The position numbers were made by a program, and so were the translations under genes. Positions 35,019 through 43,589 of a stretch of DNA of 64,000 nucleotides are shown in pieces; position 1 is the stretch's first letter; every line of letters starts with the position of its first letter. Origin of the DNA: Pistricoccus aurantiacus (GTDB taxonomy: Bacteria; Pseudomonadota; Gammaproteobacteria; Pseudomonadales; Halomonadaceae); NCBI RefSeq assembly GCF_042682565.1, contig NZ_JBHUIC010000003.1; one strand, written 5' to 3'. Under the pieces are notes generated by a model. That model had not been told where the DNA came from. It saw nothing but the letters and a program-made list of their open reading frames with translations, and searched no databases.

Positions 35019-35846
35019 ATGAGTTTTCGAAAAATGATATTGATTAGTTGCACTACTACTCAGGAACGAGTGGACAAACTTTTTTATACTATTGAATCAC
35101 TAAAACATCAAAATAAAAAGCCAGATAAAATTATCGTAAATTTGTCTAAGGAGTCATATTTAAAAGACTCTGGTATAGAAGAGATACCTGTATGGCTCTC
35201 AGAAAATGCTAAAGTAGTTGTTAATTTCGTTAAAAATACTGGTCCATATAGAAAGCTTTTACCCGTATTTGACATGGCTAACGATGACGATATGATTATT
35301 ACGATAGATGACGATGTCATTTATCATGAAGAATGGTTAAATAAGCTGGTTACTGCTGGGGAAAAGAAACGAAATGCTATAGTTTGTGGTAAAGCCAGGT
35401 TGATGAAAAAGAATTTCTTCGGCACATGGCAGTCCTATTCCAGGTGGAACCAGTTAGAAACCATGGAGGAAGGGCATAATATACTTCCGATTGGCTGTGC
35501 CGGAATTCTTTACAGGAAAAATCTCATAGATAAAGAATTTATCAATAACAAGAAATTTCTTTTATTAGCCCCAACATGCGATGATTTGTGGTTCAGAATG
35601 GCAAGTATAAGAATGGGTATCGAGGTATTTGCTGACCCGGCCATAGATATTGGGAATATCTATATGCAGCATGATGAAGGGTTGGATGGAATCAATCTCA
35701 ACAAACCAGCAAGAGGGTTCTTCAACAGACTCTATCATGCCTTCGCGAGAGAATACTTGGCTTATTTTGGTTTTTATCATTCACAGAATGATGTGGCATG
35801 GCGAGCAATCAATAAAAACTTTAGAACGGCTCTAAGAAAGTTTTAA
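35019..35846 (+). CDS. GT2-like glycosyltransferase
   Basis: 275 aa, GT-A fold by appearance: an N-terminal nucleotide-sugar region (ILISCTTTQERVDKLFYTIE) and the metal-binding acidic motif IDDDV at about 94-98, then CDDLWFRMA as a candidate catalytic/acceptor segment. It probably adds one sugar of the repeat unit on the cytoplasmic face of the inner membrane. Linkage and sugar are unknown. It has very AT-rich codon use compared with the genes outside the island, suggesting recent transfer. Confidence 0.75.
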   Translation: MSFRKMILISCTTTQERVDKLFYTIESLKHQNKKPDKIIVNLSKESYLKDSGIEEIPVWLSENAKVVVNFVKNTGPYRKLLPVFDMANDDDMIITIDDDVIYHEEWLNKLVTAGEKKRNAIVCGKARLMKKNFFGTWQSYSRWNQLETMEEGHNILPIGCAGILYRKNLIDKEFINNKKFLLLAPTCDDLWFRMASIRMGIEVFADPAIDIGNIYMQHDEGLDGINLNKPARGFFNRLYHAFAREYLAYFGFYHSQNDVAWRAINKNFRTALRKF

Positions 35847-36044
35847 CTTTGACGCTGGCGAACCAGCTATTTTAACTTAGTAATAAAATATTAATCGGAT
35901 ACTCCAATTTTATATCTTGCGTTTTTATGTATTTTTCCCGGCTTTATAGAAGCTTGTGATCTTTAACAAAATTTTTAATTAAAAACTTATCTTTAAAAAT
36001 TCTAACCCGGTTTCAAACATGCAGGACAAGGGTGTTTCGCATAA

Positions 36045-37214
36045 ATGATATTATTAACTTTTTTATTATCTACAGCACTCTTGTTGATTAGTACGAAATC
36101 CAGAGAGCTGAAATTTTATTTTTTTTCGGTATTAATTTTAACAATAATAGTGCATCTTGTTTTTGCCATCGAATTTTCAATAACATCTGATTCAGAATAT
36201 TTTGTAAGCGATGAAATAATCTACGCTTATTTAGGTGAAGGGCTCGATCAGCTGGCTATTCAAGATAGATGGTTCTGGATAGTTCTGAACAAGTTTGCTA
36301 AATACCCGCTCGAAGATCCCTGGTTCGCACAGAAATTTATCAACCTGATTGCTCTTCCCCTGTATTTCTATGTGTTATACAGGATGCTGGATAGCGCATT
36401 GGGCGCATTGCTGATTTTTATTTTTTTCCCTTATTTATTTTATATGTTTCAGGTAGATCTAAGAGATATGACGGCTTTTGTATTGTTTATGAGCGCATGT
36501 TATTTCTTTTTTCATTATGACGTTAAGGTTTTTTATAGATTGATGCTAGTAGTTCTGTGCTTATTTGCATTGGTTTTTTTAAGGCCCTTTTATGTGCCTA
36601 TAATTATTGTCTCTTTAGGAATCGCAGTAGCGCTGAAAAATATAGTGAGCAACTTTAGGCTAAATCCAATAACATTGCTCAAATCCATACTTTTACTGGG
36701 TTTTGTAATAGCTATATTTATTTTTTCGAATTCGATTGAACTTTTCTATCGTTTTTTTGGTAGGGCCGAATATGTTTTAGAAAATGGAATTCAGACACTC
36801 GATGGTACTGTTGTAAGTTTCAGCACAGGCTATGCGATACAGTCGATAATACGTTTTTTTGCAACGCCTATACCGATATCGTTGTTTTCGCAGGTATTTG
36901 TGCATGGAAACTCGGACTATGGGTATACCCATGATGTACTGAGAATCATATCACAATTCAGTCTGTATTTTTTTATACTTTTTTTCATGTATCTTTTTTT
37001 GAAAAAACCTGGCGCCATGATCAAAGTCATAATTCACCCTCCGCGTTTGGCTTTTTTTATAGGGATAATCTTAACTGTAGTTATTTATTCAATTTACTTT
37101 GGAGGCGGGAGTCATACCAGAATAAAAATAGGTATTTATCATCTCTTTTTTATACCTTGCGCTATCATATATAAAGATTATTTCTTAGGTGTGGGTAATC
37201 GGAGCAATAAGTGA
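36045..37214 (+). CDS. Polytopic membrane protein, candidate polysaccharide polymerase (Wzy)
   Basis: 389 aa with about ten membrane helices and no recognised family signature. Wzy polymerases are too variable for motif recognition, and this position among glycosyltransferases is where one is expected. A periplasmic segment with polar residues (SITSDSEYFVSDEIIYAYLG) and a later loop with FFGRAEYVLENGIQTLDG are candidate functional sites. It overlaps the next gene's GTG by GTGA. The number of helices and lack of flippase-like symmetry argue against Wzx. Strongly AT-rich. Confidence 0.55.
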   Translation: MILLTFLLSTALLLISTKSRELKFYFFSVLILTIIVHLVFAIEFSITSDSEYFVSDEIIYAYLGEGLDQLAIQDRWFWIVLNKFAKYPLEDPWFAQKFINLIALPLYFYVLYRMLDSALGALLIFIFFPYLFYMFQVDLRDMTAFVLFMSACYFFFHYDVKVFYRLMLVVLCLFALVFLRPFYVPIIIVSLGIAVALKNIVSNFRLNPITLLKSILLLGFVIAIFIFSNSIELFYRFFGRAEYVLENGIQTLDGTVVSFSTGYAIQSIIRFFATPIPISLFSQVFVHGNSDYGYTHDVLRIISQFSLYFFILFFMYLFLKKPGAMIKVIIHPPRLAFFIGIILTVVIYSIYFGGGSHTRIKIGIYHLFFIPCAIIYKDYFLGVGNRSNK

Positions 37215-38380
37215 AAAATGTCTTATTTATATCAGCTGCCTTGGAAATGTCCGATTCATCCGCGGCGATTAGAAACCGAAAATTAGTCAAGGCACTTGCA
37301 CAAAGTTTTCAGGTAGATTCGATCGAATTTTCGCCACGTAATGCTGAAAAAATGTGCGAATTGCCAAATATTAGCAACATAGTATTGAAAATGCCCTTCA
37401 GTTTTCAAAACAGCAGCAAAAAAAAAGGCAAATCATATGGGCAATTAAATAAAATAAAGGATCGATTAAAATACTATACAAAAAGTATAGTGCCTGATAG
37501 TTATGCTGCAAATTATCGTCACATGGTAACAAGTATAGACAATAATGCTCCAGATAAAAAATACCAAATAGTTATCATAAGCTCCGATCCTAAAGGAGTG
37601 CATTTTTTATGGTTTTCATCTTTTGTAAAAAAACTGATTAATAACGGTGCTAAAACCTATCAATATTGGGGTGATCCTTGGGCAGGAGATATTGCATCTT
37701 ATAATAATACCTTAACCAAGGTTTTAGAAAAAAGAATTTATAGCAAAAGCAAATATATTATTTTTAATTCGAAGGGGACTTTCCTGGAAAAATCTGAGGG
37801 TTCACCGCACAAAGAAAAATTTCTTTTTTTGAGTAGAGGGCTTGATTGTGATGTGACGAGTTTTCCAGAGGAAGATTCGATCAAACTTGAAGGAAAAATC
37901 AGGTTCATTTACGCGGGGGACTTTCATTCAAGATTCAGAAATTTGAATCCCTTCTGTGAAGCTATAAAAAATTCACCGCATGAACTCGCCATAGTAGGAA
38001 ATGGTGATCTGAAAGAAGATTATCATGCGCTCGACAATATAAGTATAAAAAAACGCATGCCTTATAAAGAAGTTTCACAGTTGGTTGAATCCGGCGATGT
38101 TCTACTTGTTTTGCTCAATAATATTGGAAACCAGATACCTGGCAAGATCTATGATCTAGCAAGTAAAAACAAGCCTGTAATGCTGTTATACGAGAATGAA
38201 AAAATTCTTGATTTTATTCCTTTTTCCAGCAGATTTATTCTAGTGAAAAATGTGGAAAGTGAAATTGAGAACGTCATCTCAAAAATTTCCAATAGTAATA
38301 TAATAATAGATTATAAAGAGTTAAAAAAAGAAAACTATCAAGAAAAAGTCTTGGAAATCTTTGATTCAGGTAAAAGTTGA
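37211..38380 (+). CDS. Glycosyltransferase, GT-B type
   Basis: 389 aa from the GTG at 37211, which overlaps the upstream stop. The N-terminal half has the expected early strand (VLFISAALEMSDSSAAIRNR), and the C-terminal half has GT4-like features (FIYAGDFHSRFRNLNPFCEA, LAIVGNGDLKEDY, and GKIYDLASKNKPVMLLYENE near the nucleotide-binding end). It lacks the classic EX7E motif in an obvious form, so family assignment is approximate. AT-rich, and directly abuts the next glycosyltransferase. Confidence 0.7.
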   Translation: MKNVLFISAALEMSDSSAAIRNRKLVKALAQSFQVDSIEFSPRNAEKMCELPNISNIVLKMPFSFQNSSKKKGKSYGQLNKIKDRLKYYTKSIVPDSYAANYRHMVTSIDNNAPDKKYQIVIISSDPKGVHFLWFSSFVKKLINNGAKTYQYWGDPWAGDIASYNNTLTKVLEKRIYSKSKYIIFNSKGTFLEKSEGSPHKEKFLFLSRGLDCDVTSFPEEDSIKLEGKIRFIYAGDFHSRFRNLNPFCEAIKNSPHELAIVGNGDLKEDYHALDNISIKKRMPYKEVSQLVESGDVLLVLLNNIGNQIPGKIYDLASKNKPVMLLYENEKILDFIPFSSRFILVKNVESEIENVISKISNSNIIIDYKELKKENYQEKVLEIFDSGKS

Positions 38381-39514
38381 ATGTCGATTATCATTATCGC
38401 TCCTGTGCATGCTTGGGATGATGTACGTGTCTTTAAAAAACAGGCTGTGTCTCTCGCCAAGTCAGGTTTCGACGTCAAGTTGATAGCTCGTATAGAAAAA
38501 AAGGATTTTATAGATGGCGTTGAAGTCATACCACCAGCAGGAAGCAGCAAGAATAGATTTCTCAGGTTCTTGTCAATTCCATTGATTTCATTTCAGGCTT
38601 TATTCTTGAAAGGTAAGGTATATCATCTTCATAATCCGGACACTATTCCTATTGCATTTTTTTTACGCTTTTTCGGCAATAAAATAATTTATGATACACA
38701 CGAAGATTTTACGCAAAGAATACTTTCAAGATACTGGCTACCTAAAATTTTAAGGGGCTTCATTGCATGGGCTGTTGGCAAGGCTGAGGTGCTGACAGCG
38801 CGTGTTGCGCAGGCTTCTATCGCTACGCAACAAGAAGTTGCCGAGCGCCTAGGTAATAAATGTCTGATAATAAAAAATTTACCTAGAGTCGATGATGAGC
38901 TAATCGAGCAAGTATCTAAATTAACTAATCAAATAAATGGCAAGGGATGCAGCTTAAGGGTTGTCTATATTGGTGGCGTCAGTCCGGCACGAGGCCTCTA
39001 CGAAATGGTAGATGCTCTACCTAAAGTCAACGAAGAGATCAATTGTCGTTTATGGTTGATCGGGCGTGCTCAGCAAGAATTTCTCGAGAGTGCTTCAAAA
39101 AGAAAAGGCTGGGATTACGTGGATTATTTTTCCAAAATGGCTCAGGAAAAAGCATTTGCCTATGTAAAAAAATCCGACATTGGCTTGATATACATTAATG
39201 ACGTTGGCGGTCACGCTATGATTGACCCAAATAAAATTTATGAATATATGACCTTTTCCAGGCCTTTTGTCGCGAGCAATTTCAAGAAATGGCGAGAAGA
39301 CTTTGAAGGTATCAATGCGGGCGTTTTTATTGAACCCGGTAGCTCGGATAAACTTTCTGAAAGCTTGTTGAAGCTTGCTCGTCTAGACAAGAAGGAATTA
39401 GAAAAAATGGGTAATAATGGCAAAAAGTTTGTCGATCAGAATAACTGGGAAAAAGAGTACCAGCGCCTCTTGAAAATTTATGAAGGCATACTAGGATGCC
39501 ATTCCGCCAGTTAA
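38381..39514 (+). CDS. GT4-family glycosyltransferase
   Basis: 377 aa, starting on the base after the previous stop. N-terminal motifs VYHLHNPDTIPIAF and IIYDTHEDF are typical of GT4 enzymes acting in capsule and O-antigen synthesis; the C-terminal Rossmann half contains VVYIGGVSPARGLYEMVDAL, LWLIGRAQQEFL and NKIYEYMTFSRPFVASNF with the conserved Glu. It should transfer a sugar from a nucleotide donor to the growing lipid-linked unit. Donor unknown. Confidence 0.82.
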   Translation: MSIIIIAPVHAWDDVRVFKKQAVSLAKSGFDVKLIARIEKKDFIDGVEVIPPAGSSKNRFLRFLSIPLISFQALFLKGKVYHLHNPDTIPIAFFLRFFGNKIIYDTHEDFTQRILSRYWLPKILRGFIAWAVGKAEVLTARVAQASIATQQEVAERLGNKCLIIKNLPRVDDELIEQVSKLTNQINGKGCSLRVVYIGGVSPARGLYEMVDALPKVNEEINCRLWLIGRAQQEFLESASKRKGWDYVDYFSKMAQEKAFAYVKKSDIGLIYINDVGGHAMIDPNKIYEYMTFSRPFVASNFKKWREDFEGINAGVFIEPGSSDKLSESLLKLARLDKKELEKMGNNGKKFVDQNNWEKEYQRLLKIYEGILGCHSAS

Positions 39515-39581
39515 ATTTTGCTTGTCCGCTTGATATAAATTCATGTTTCTTGAGTTCAGGAAATAAGGTCGATTAATCATA

Positions 39582-40856
39582 ATGCGCGTTATCTATTTCC
39601 ATCAGCACTTTTCCACTCCGCAGGGCGCCGCAGGTACCCGCTCTTACGAATTTGCCCGTCGGCTAGTCAAACAAGGGCATCACGTTACCATGGTTTGCGG
39701 TAGTTATGGAAAAGGTAACACCGGGCTTGTGGGGCCTTTCAAGCATGGTAAGCGCATTGGTGTGGTTCAAGGAATCAATATAATAGAACTGGATATTTCG
39801 TATTCCAATGATAATAATTTTTTTAAGCGAACTTTTTTATTTTTAATGTTTGCTCTGCGCAGTATCAAGCTGGTTTTTACACAAGAGTATGACTTGTTGT
39901 TTGCCACGAGTACTCCACTGACTGCGGGTATACCGGGTATCGTTGGACGTTGGCTTCGTGGAAAACCTTTTGTTTTTGAGGTGCGCGACTTATGGCCCGA
40001 ACTTCCAAAAGAAATGGGGGTTATCACGAATCCGTTCGTTCTTGCCGCCATGAGCCTGCTCGAATGGGCTAGCTACAAAAGCGCTCATCGGTTGATTGGT
40101 TTATCCCCCGGGATAGTGAAAGGTATCGTCCGCAAGGGTGTCTCAAAAGACAAGGTGGCTTTGATTCCGAATGGTTGTGATCTGGACTTGTTCTCATTTA
40201 CAGGGCGCTCAAGCGAGTCGCCAGTGGCCTGTAAAGAACCAGGCCGCTGGCGTCCTGAAAATGTTTCTCAAGACGATTTCATGGCGGTGTTTACTGGAAC
40301 TCATGGGATTGCCAATGGATTGAACTCTGTACTTGATGCTGCTCGCTTGTTAAAGGAAAGAAACCGCAATGATATAAGAATTGTGTTGATAGGTCAGGGT
40401 AAACTCAAACCTGAACTACAGGCCAAGGCTCATCGCCAGCAACTGAACAATGTTGTGTTTCATGACTCGGTGTCCAAGGAAAGGCTTTCTGGTCTAATGG
40501 CCAGTGCCGATCTGGGTTTGCAGATCCTAGCCAATGTGCCGGCATTTTACTATGGAACATCGCCTAACAAGTTCTTTGACTATATTGCGGCTGGTCTGCC
40601 CGTGCTCAACAACTATCCCGGCTGGTTGGCGGATACGATTCGAGAATACGACTGTGGCTTTGTCGTGCCGCCGGATGACCCGGTGGCATTCGCCGATGCC
40701 CTCGAAGCCGCGGCTGACGATACACCCTCACTTGAGAGGATGAGCCGCAATGCTCAAGCTCTAGCCAGTGAAAAATTCGATCGTAACAAGCTATCGGCGT
40801 CCTTTGTCAGTTGGCTTGAAGCCACGTGGAAAGAGCAGGTTTCTTGGAGCAATTGA
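39582..40856 (+). CDS. GT4-family glycosyltransferase, WbuB-like
   Basis: 424 aa. The start MRVIYFHQHFSTPQGAAGTR and the segment FVFEVRDLWPELP are characteristic of WbuB-like transferases, which add an amino-deoxy sugar early in O-antigen units. The C-terminal half has AVFTGTHGIANGLNSVLDAA, VLIGQGKLKPEL and the donor-binding FFDYIAAGLPVLNNYPGW. Base composition is nearer to the core genome than in the preceding four genes, suggesting a different origin for this end of the cluster. It lies 30 bp before the initiating transferase. Confidence 0.85.
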   Translation: MRVIYFHQHFSTPQGAAGTRSYEFARRLVKQGHHVTMVCGSYGKGNTGLVGPFKHGKRIGVVQGINIIELDISYSNDNNFFKRTFLFLMFALRSIKLVFTQEYDLLFATSTPLTAGIPGIVGRWLRGKPFVFEVRDLWPELPKEMGVITNPFVLAAMSLLEWASYKSAHRLIGLSPGIVKGIVRKGVSKDKVALIPNGCDLDLFSFTGRSSESPVACKEPGRWRPENVSQDDFMAVFTGTHGIANGLNSVLDAARLLKERNRNDIRIVLIGQGKLKPELQAKAHRQQLNNVVFHDSVSKERLSGLMASADLGLQILANVPAFYYGTSPNKFFDYIAAGLPVLNNYPGWLADTIREYDCGFVVPPDDPVAFADALEAAADDTPSLERMSRNAQALASEKFDRNKLSASFVSWLEATWKEQVSWSN

Positions 40857-40886
40857 AATTCATTATTCTTATCCTGGAACACAGAA

Positions 40887-41486
40887 ATGCTGAAGCGTTT
40901 TTTTGATATTCTTGTTTCCTCCACGGCTCTAGTCTTTTTAACGCCAGTTATTACCGTGTTGATGATCGTGATACGAAGGAAGCTGGGTTCTCCCGTTTTT
41001 TTTCATCAGGTTCGGCCTGGGTTGAATGGGGCTCCCTTCAAGATGGTCAAATTTCGTAGCATGTTGGATGCTTATGATAATGAGGGCCATCCTTTACCTA
41101 ACGAGCAGCGCCTAACGTCTTTTGGCAGATTTCTTCGTTCGACAAGTCTGGATGAGCTGCCTGAACTATGGAATGTCTTGAAAGGTGATATGAGCCTCGT
41201 CGGCCCCAGACCATTATTGATGGAGTATTTACCGCTCTACGATAGCCATCAGGCGAGGCGCCATGAAGTAAAACCCGGTGTGACGGGATGGGCTCAGGTC
41301 AATGGACGCAACGCCATCTCCTGGCAGAAGAAATTCGATCTAGACGTATGGTATGTCGATCATCAGACGTTCTGGCTCGATCTGAAGATTTTGCTCTTGA
41401 CCGTCAAGAAAGTTTTCGTTCGAGACGGAATCAATCACTCTGATAACACCACCATGCCTAAATTCACCGGTAACTTTCGCAAGTAA
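40887..41486 (+). CDS. Undecaprenyl-phosphate sugar-1-phosphate transferase (PglC-like)
   Basis: Small monotopic phosphoglycosyltransferases start the repeat unit by moving a sugar phosphate onto undecaprenyl phosphate. 199 aa: a single N-terminal re-entrant helix (LKRFFDILVSSTALVFLTPV), the basic FHQVRPG and MVKFRSM motifs, the catalytic Asp-Glu pair in STSLDELPELW, and VGPRPLL. Size matches the short PglC class, not the long WbaP class with an N-terminal membrane bundle. Next to a PglE-like aminotransferase it suggests a di-N-acetyl-bacillosamine-type first sugar (inference). Confidence 0.92.
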   Translation: MLKRFFDILVSSTALVFLTPVITVLMIVIRRKLGSPVFFHQVRPGLNGAPFKMVKFRSMLDAYDNEGHPLPNEQRLTSFGRFLRSTSLDELPELWNVLKGDMSLVGPRPLLMEYLPLYDSHQARRHEVKPGVTGWAQVNGRNAISWQKKFDLDVWYVDHQTFWLDLKILLLTVKKVFVRDGINHSDNTTMPKFTGNFRK

Positions 41487-41521
41487 ACCCAAGCCTTTGA
41501 ATCCTGATAAGTGATCCTCCA

Positions 41522-42697
41522 ATGCTGAATGGAAATTTCTCTCCCTGGCCTTCTTATACCGAAGAGGAAGCTCAAGCCGTTTCTCGTGTGCTGCTTTCCA
41601 ATCGGGTGAATTACTGGACTGGTCAGGAAGGGCGTGAGTTCGAGAAAGAGTTTGCTACTTTTGCCGATAGTGAATACGCCATCGCGGTATCCAACGGGAC
41701 CACTGCGCTGGATCTGGCGCTAAAAAGCCTGGGAATCGGCTCGGGTGATGAAGTCATCGTCACCTCGAGGACGTTTTTGGCTTCGGTATCGAGTATCGTC
41801 ATTGCCGGTGCGATTCCTGTCTTTGCGGACGTCGATCGAGATTCGCAGAATATTGCCATGGAAAGCGTCACGGACAAGATCACATCCCGCACCAAGGCGA
41901 TTATTGCCGTACACCTGGCAGGCTGGCCTTGCGATATGTCTGCGCTCATGGAGTTGGCGGCCAGGCACGAGCTATATGTCATCGAGGACTGCGCTCAGGC
42001 TCATGGCGCGACATATCGAGGCAGGAGCGTCGGATCGATAGGCCATGTCGGCTGCTGGTCCTTCTGTCAGGACAAGATCATGACGACGGGCGGCGAGGGC
42101 GGCATGGTCACCACAAATGACCGTAACCTCTGGAAGGCGATGTGGGCATACAAGGATCACGGCAAGAGCTGGGATGCTATCTATGAGCGTGAGCATCCTC
42201 CCGGTTTTCGCTGGTTGCACGAGAGTTTCGGCACCAACTGGCGTTTGACGGAGCTGCAGTCCGTCATCGGGCGTATCCAGCTTTCACGCATGCCCGGGTG
42301 GAAACGGTCGAGGCAGGACAATGCAGGGCGTATCTGGCAGACGGCTCGGGAATGCCCGGGGCTGCGCGTGCCATTGGTGCCGGACCATCTAGAACACGCT
42401 TGCTACAAATGCTATGTCTTCGTTGAGCCTGAGCGACTCGCTGATGGCTGGAACCGGGATCGCATCATGGAAGAGGTATTGTCGCGTGGCGTTCCCTGCT
42501 TTTCAGGCTCCTGTTCCGAAGTGTACCTGGAAGCCGCCTTCGATGGGACGTCGTATCGACCGCCGCATCCCTTGCCTGTCGCCAGGGAGCTTGGAGAAAC
42601 CAGTCTGATGTTTCTCGTTCATCCCACGCTCGAGGCGTCGGAAATACAGCAAACCTGTGATGTCTTACGCGAGGTCATGGTCTTGGCGAGTCGCTAG
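41522..42697 (+). CDS. DegT/DnrJ/EryC1/StrS-family sugar aminotransferase (PglE-like)
   Basis: PLP enzyme that converts a 4-keto nucleotide sugar to the 4-amino form. 391 aa, with the cofactor region VSNGTTALDLALKSLGI, the VIEDCAQAHGATYRG motif and the PLP lysine in FCQDKIMTTGGEGGM. It follows the PglC-like transferase by 35 bases. The matching 4,6-dehydratase (PglF/WbpM-like) and acetyltransferase (PglD-like) are not in the window and must be elsewhere if this pathway operates. It is convergent with trmJ. Confidence 0.9.
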   Translation: MLNGNFSPWPSYTEEEAQAVSRVLLSNRVNYWTGQEGREFEKEFATFADSEYAIAVSNGTTALDLALKSLGIGSGDEVIVTSRTFLASVSSIVIAGAIPVFADVDRDSQNIAMESVTDKITSRTKAIIAVHLAGWPCDMSALMELAARHELYVIEDCAQAHGATYRGRSVGSIGHVGCWSFCQDKIMTTGGEGGMVTTNDRNLWKAMWAYKDHGKSWDAIYEREHPPGFRWLHESFGTNWRLTELQSVIGRIQLSRMPGWKRSRQDNAGRIWQTARECPGLRVPLVPDHLEHACYKCYVFVEPERLADGWNRDRIMEEVLSRGVPCFSGSCSEVYLEAAFDGTSYRPPHPLPVARELGETSLMFLVHPTLEASEIQQTCDVLREVMVLASR

Positions 42698-42716
42698 CGA
42701 ACTGCACCGGCAGGCG

Positions 42717-43442
42717 CTATGTATCCTTGGAAAGGGCATTGAGCAGTCCGCGCAGTAGCGATAATTCCTTTCGGCTTGGTTGTGCTCGAGTGAATATTGC
42801 CTGTAGCTGTCGTTCAGTCTGAGCGTGTGGCTGAGTCAGAAAGCCGCTTTTTTGCACCACTTGAGAAAGATGCTCATGAAAATGTTTCATCTGTTCTTGC
42901 GTCGGAAGCGGCTCTTGAGCCGGGCGGCGGAAGGAGATTTCATGATCTGACCGCTTTTGTCTGGCTTGGAACAGCTCGTAGGCGAGCACTTGTACAGCCT
43001 GGGCGAGATTCAAGATACCGTAATCCGGATTGGCCGGAATGCTGACCTGATGACTACAGCAGCGAATTTCTGAATTGGTCAAGCCTGACCGCTCACGGCC
43101 GAATACTAGTGCCGCCGGCGCCAGCCGCGCGTTTTGAATCAGCGCTTGGGCCATGCGGTCAGGCTCATCGAAATGTGGCAAGGGCAAGCTTCTCGGCCTT
43201 GCACTGGCGCCTACGACCTGAACGCAATCTTTCACCGCCTCCGGTAGGGAATCGACGACTCGTGCCCTCTCGACGATGTCTTTCGCTCCAGCGGCCAGGC
43301 GAGATGCCTCTTCGTGAGGAAAGCTGCGCGGATTGACCAGGACGAGTTCGGACAGCCCCATGGTCTTCATGGCGCGAGCGGCCTGTCCGATATTGCCGGG
43401 ATGGAAGGTGTGAACGAGTACGATGCGAATATTGGTCAGCAT
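42717..43442 (-). CDS. trmJ: tRNA (Cm32/Um32) methyltransferase TrmJ
   Basis: A SPOUT-class enzyme that 2'-O-methylates position 32 of several tRNAs. From the ATG at 43442 (MLTNIRIVLVHTFHPGNIGQ) it is 241 aa. Motifs: HPGNIGQAARAMKTMG, LVFGRERSGLTNSEI and IPANPDYGILNLAQAVQVLAYEL. A C-terminal dimerisation extension is present. It marks the return to core genes after the island. A bidirectional-looking terminator lies upstream, separating it from groEL. Confidence 0.94.
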   Translation of the reverse strand: MLTNIRIVLVHTFHPGNIGQAARAMKTMGLSELVLVNPRSFPHEEASRLAAGAKDIVERARVVDSLPEAVKDCVQVVGASARPRSLPLPHFDEPDRMAQALIQNARLAPAALVFGRERSGLTNSEIRCCSHQVSIPANPDYGILNLAQAVQVLAYELFQARQKRSDHEISFRRPAQEPLPTQEQMKHFHEHLSQVVQKSGFLTQPHAQTERQLQAIFTRAQPSRKELSLLRGLLNALSKDT

Positions 43443-43483
43443 GAAGTTGCTAGGTCGAGCCTGAAAACAGGAGTGTATCAATA

Positions 43484-43518
43484 GAAAGCCCCGCCGAGGT
43501 CAACTCGGCGGGGCTTTT
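43484..43518 (-). terminator. groEL terminator
   Basis: Perfect 11-base stem, GCCCCGCCGAG (43488-43498) with CTCGGCGGGGC (43504-43514), 5-base loop. On the minus strand it is followed by TTTCT, closing the groES-groEL transcript before trmJ; the plus strand also has TTTTCT. Confidence 0.9.
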
Positions 43519-43589
43519 CTATCATGGCCCGGTCCTCGGTAGCGCCAGATGTTCGTTGGCGGATGACACCGGGGGACGACAGGAGCCGA

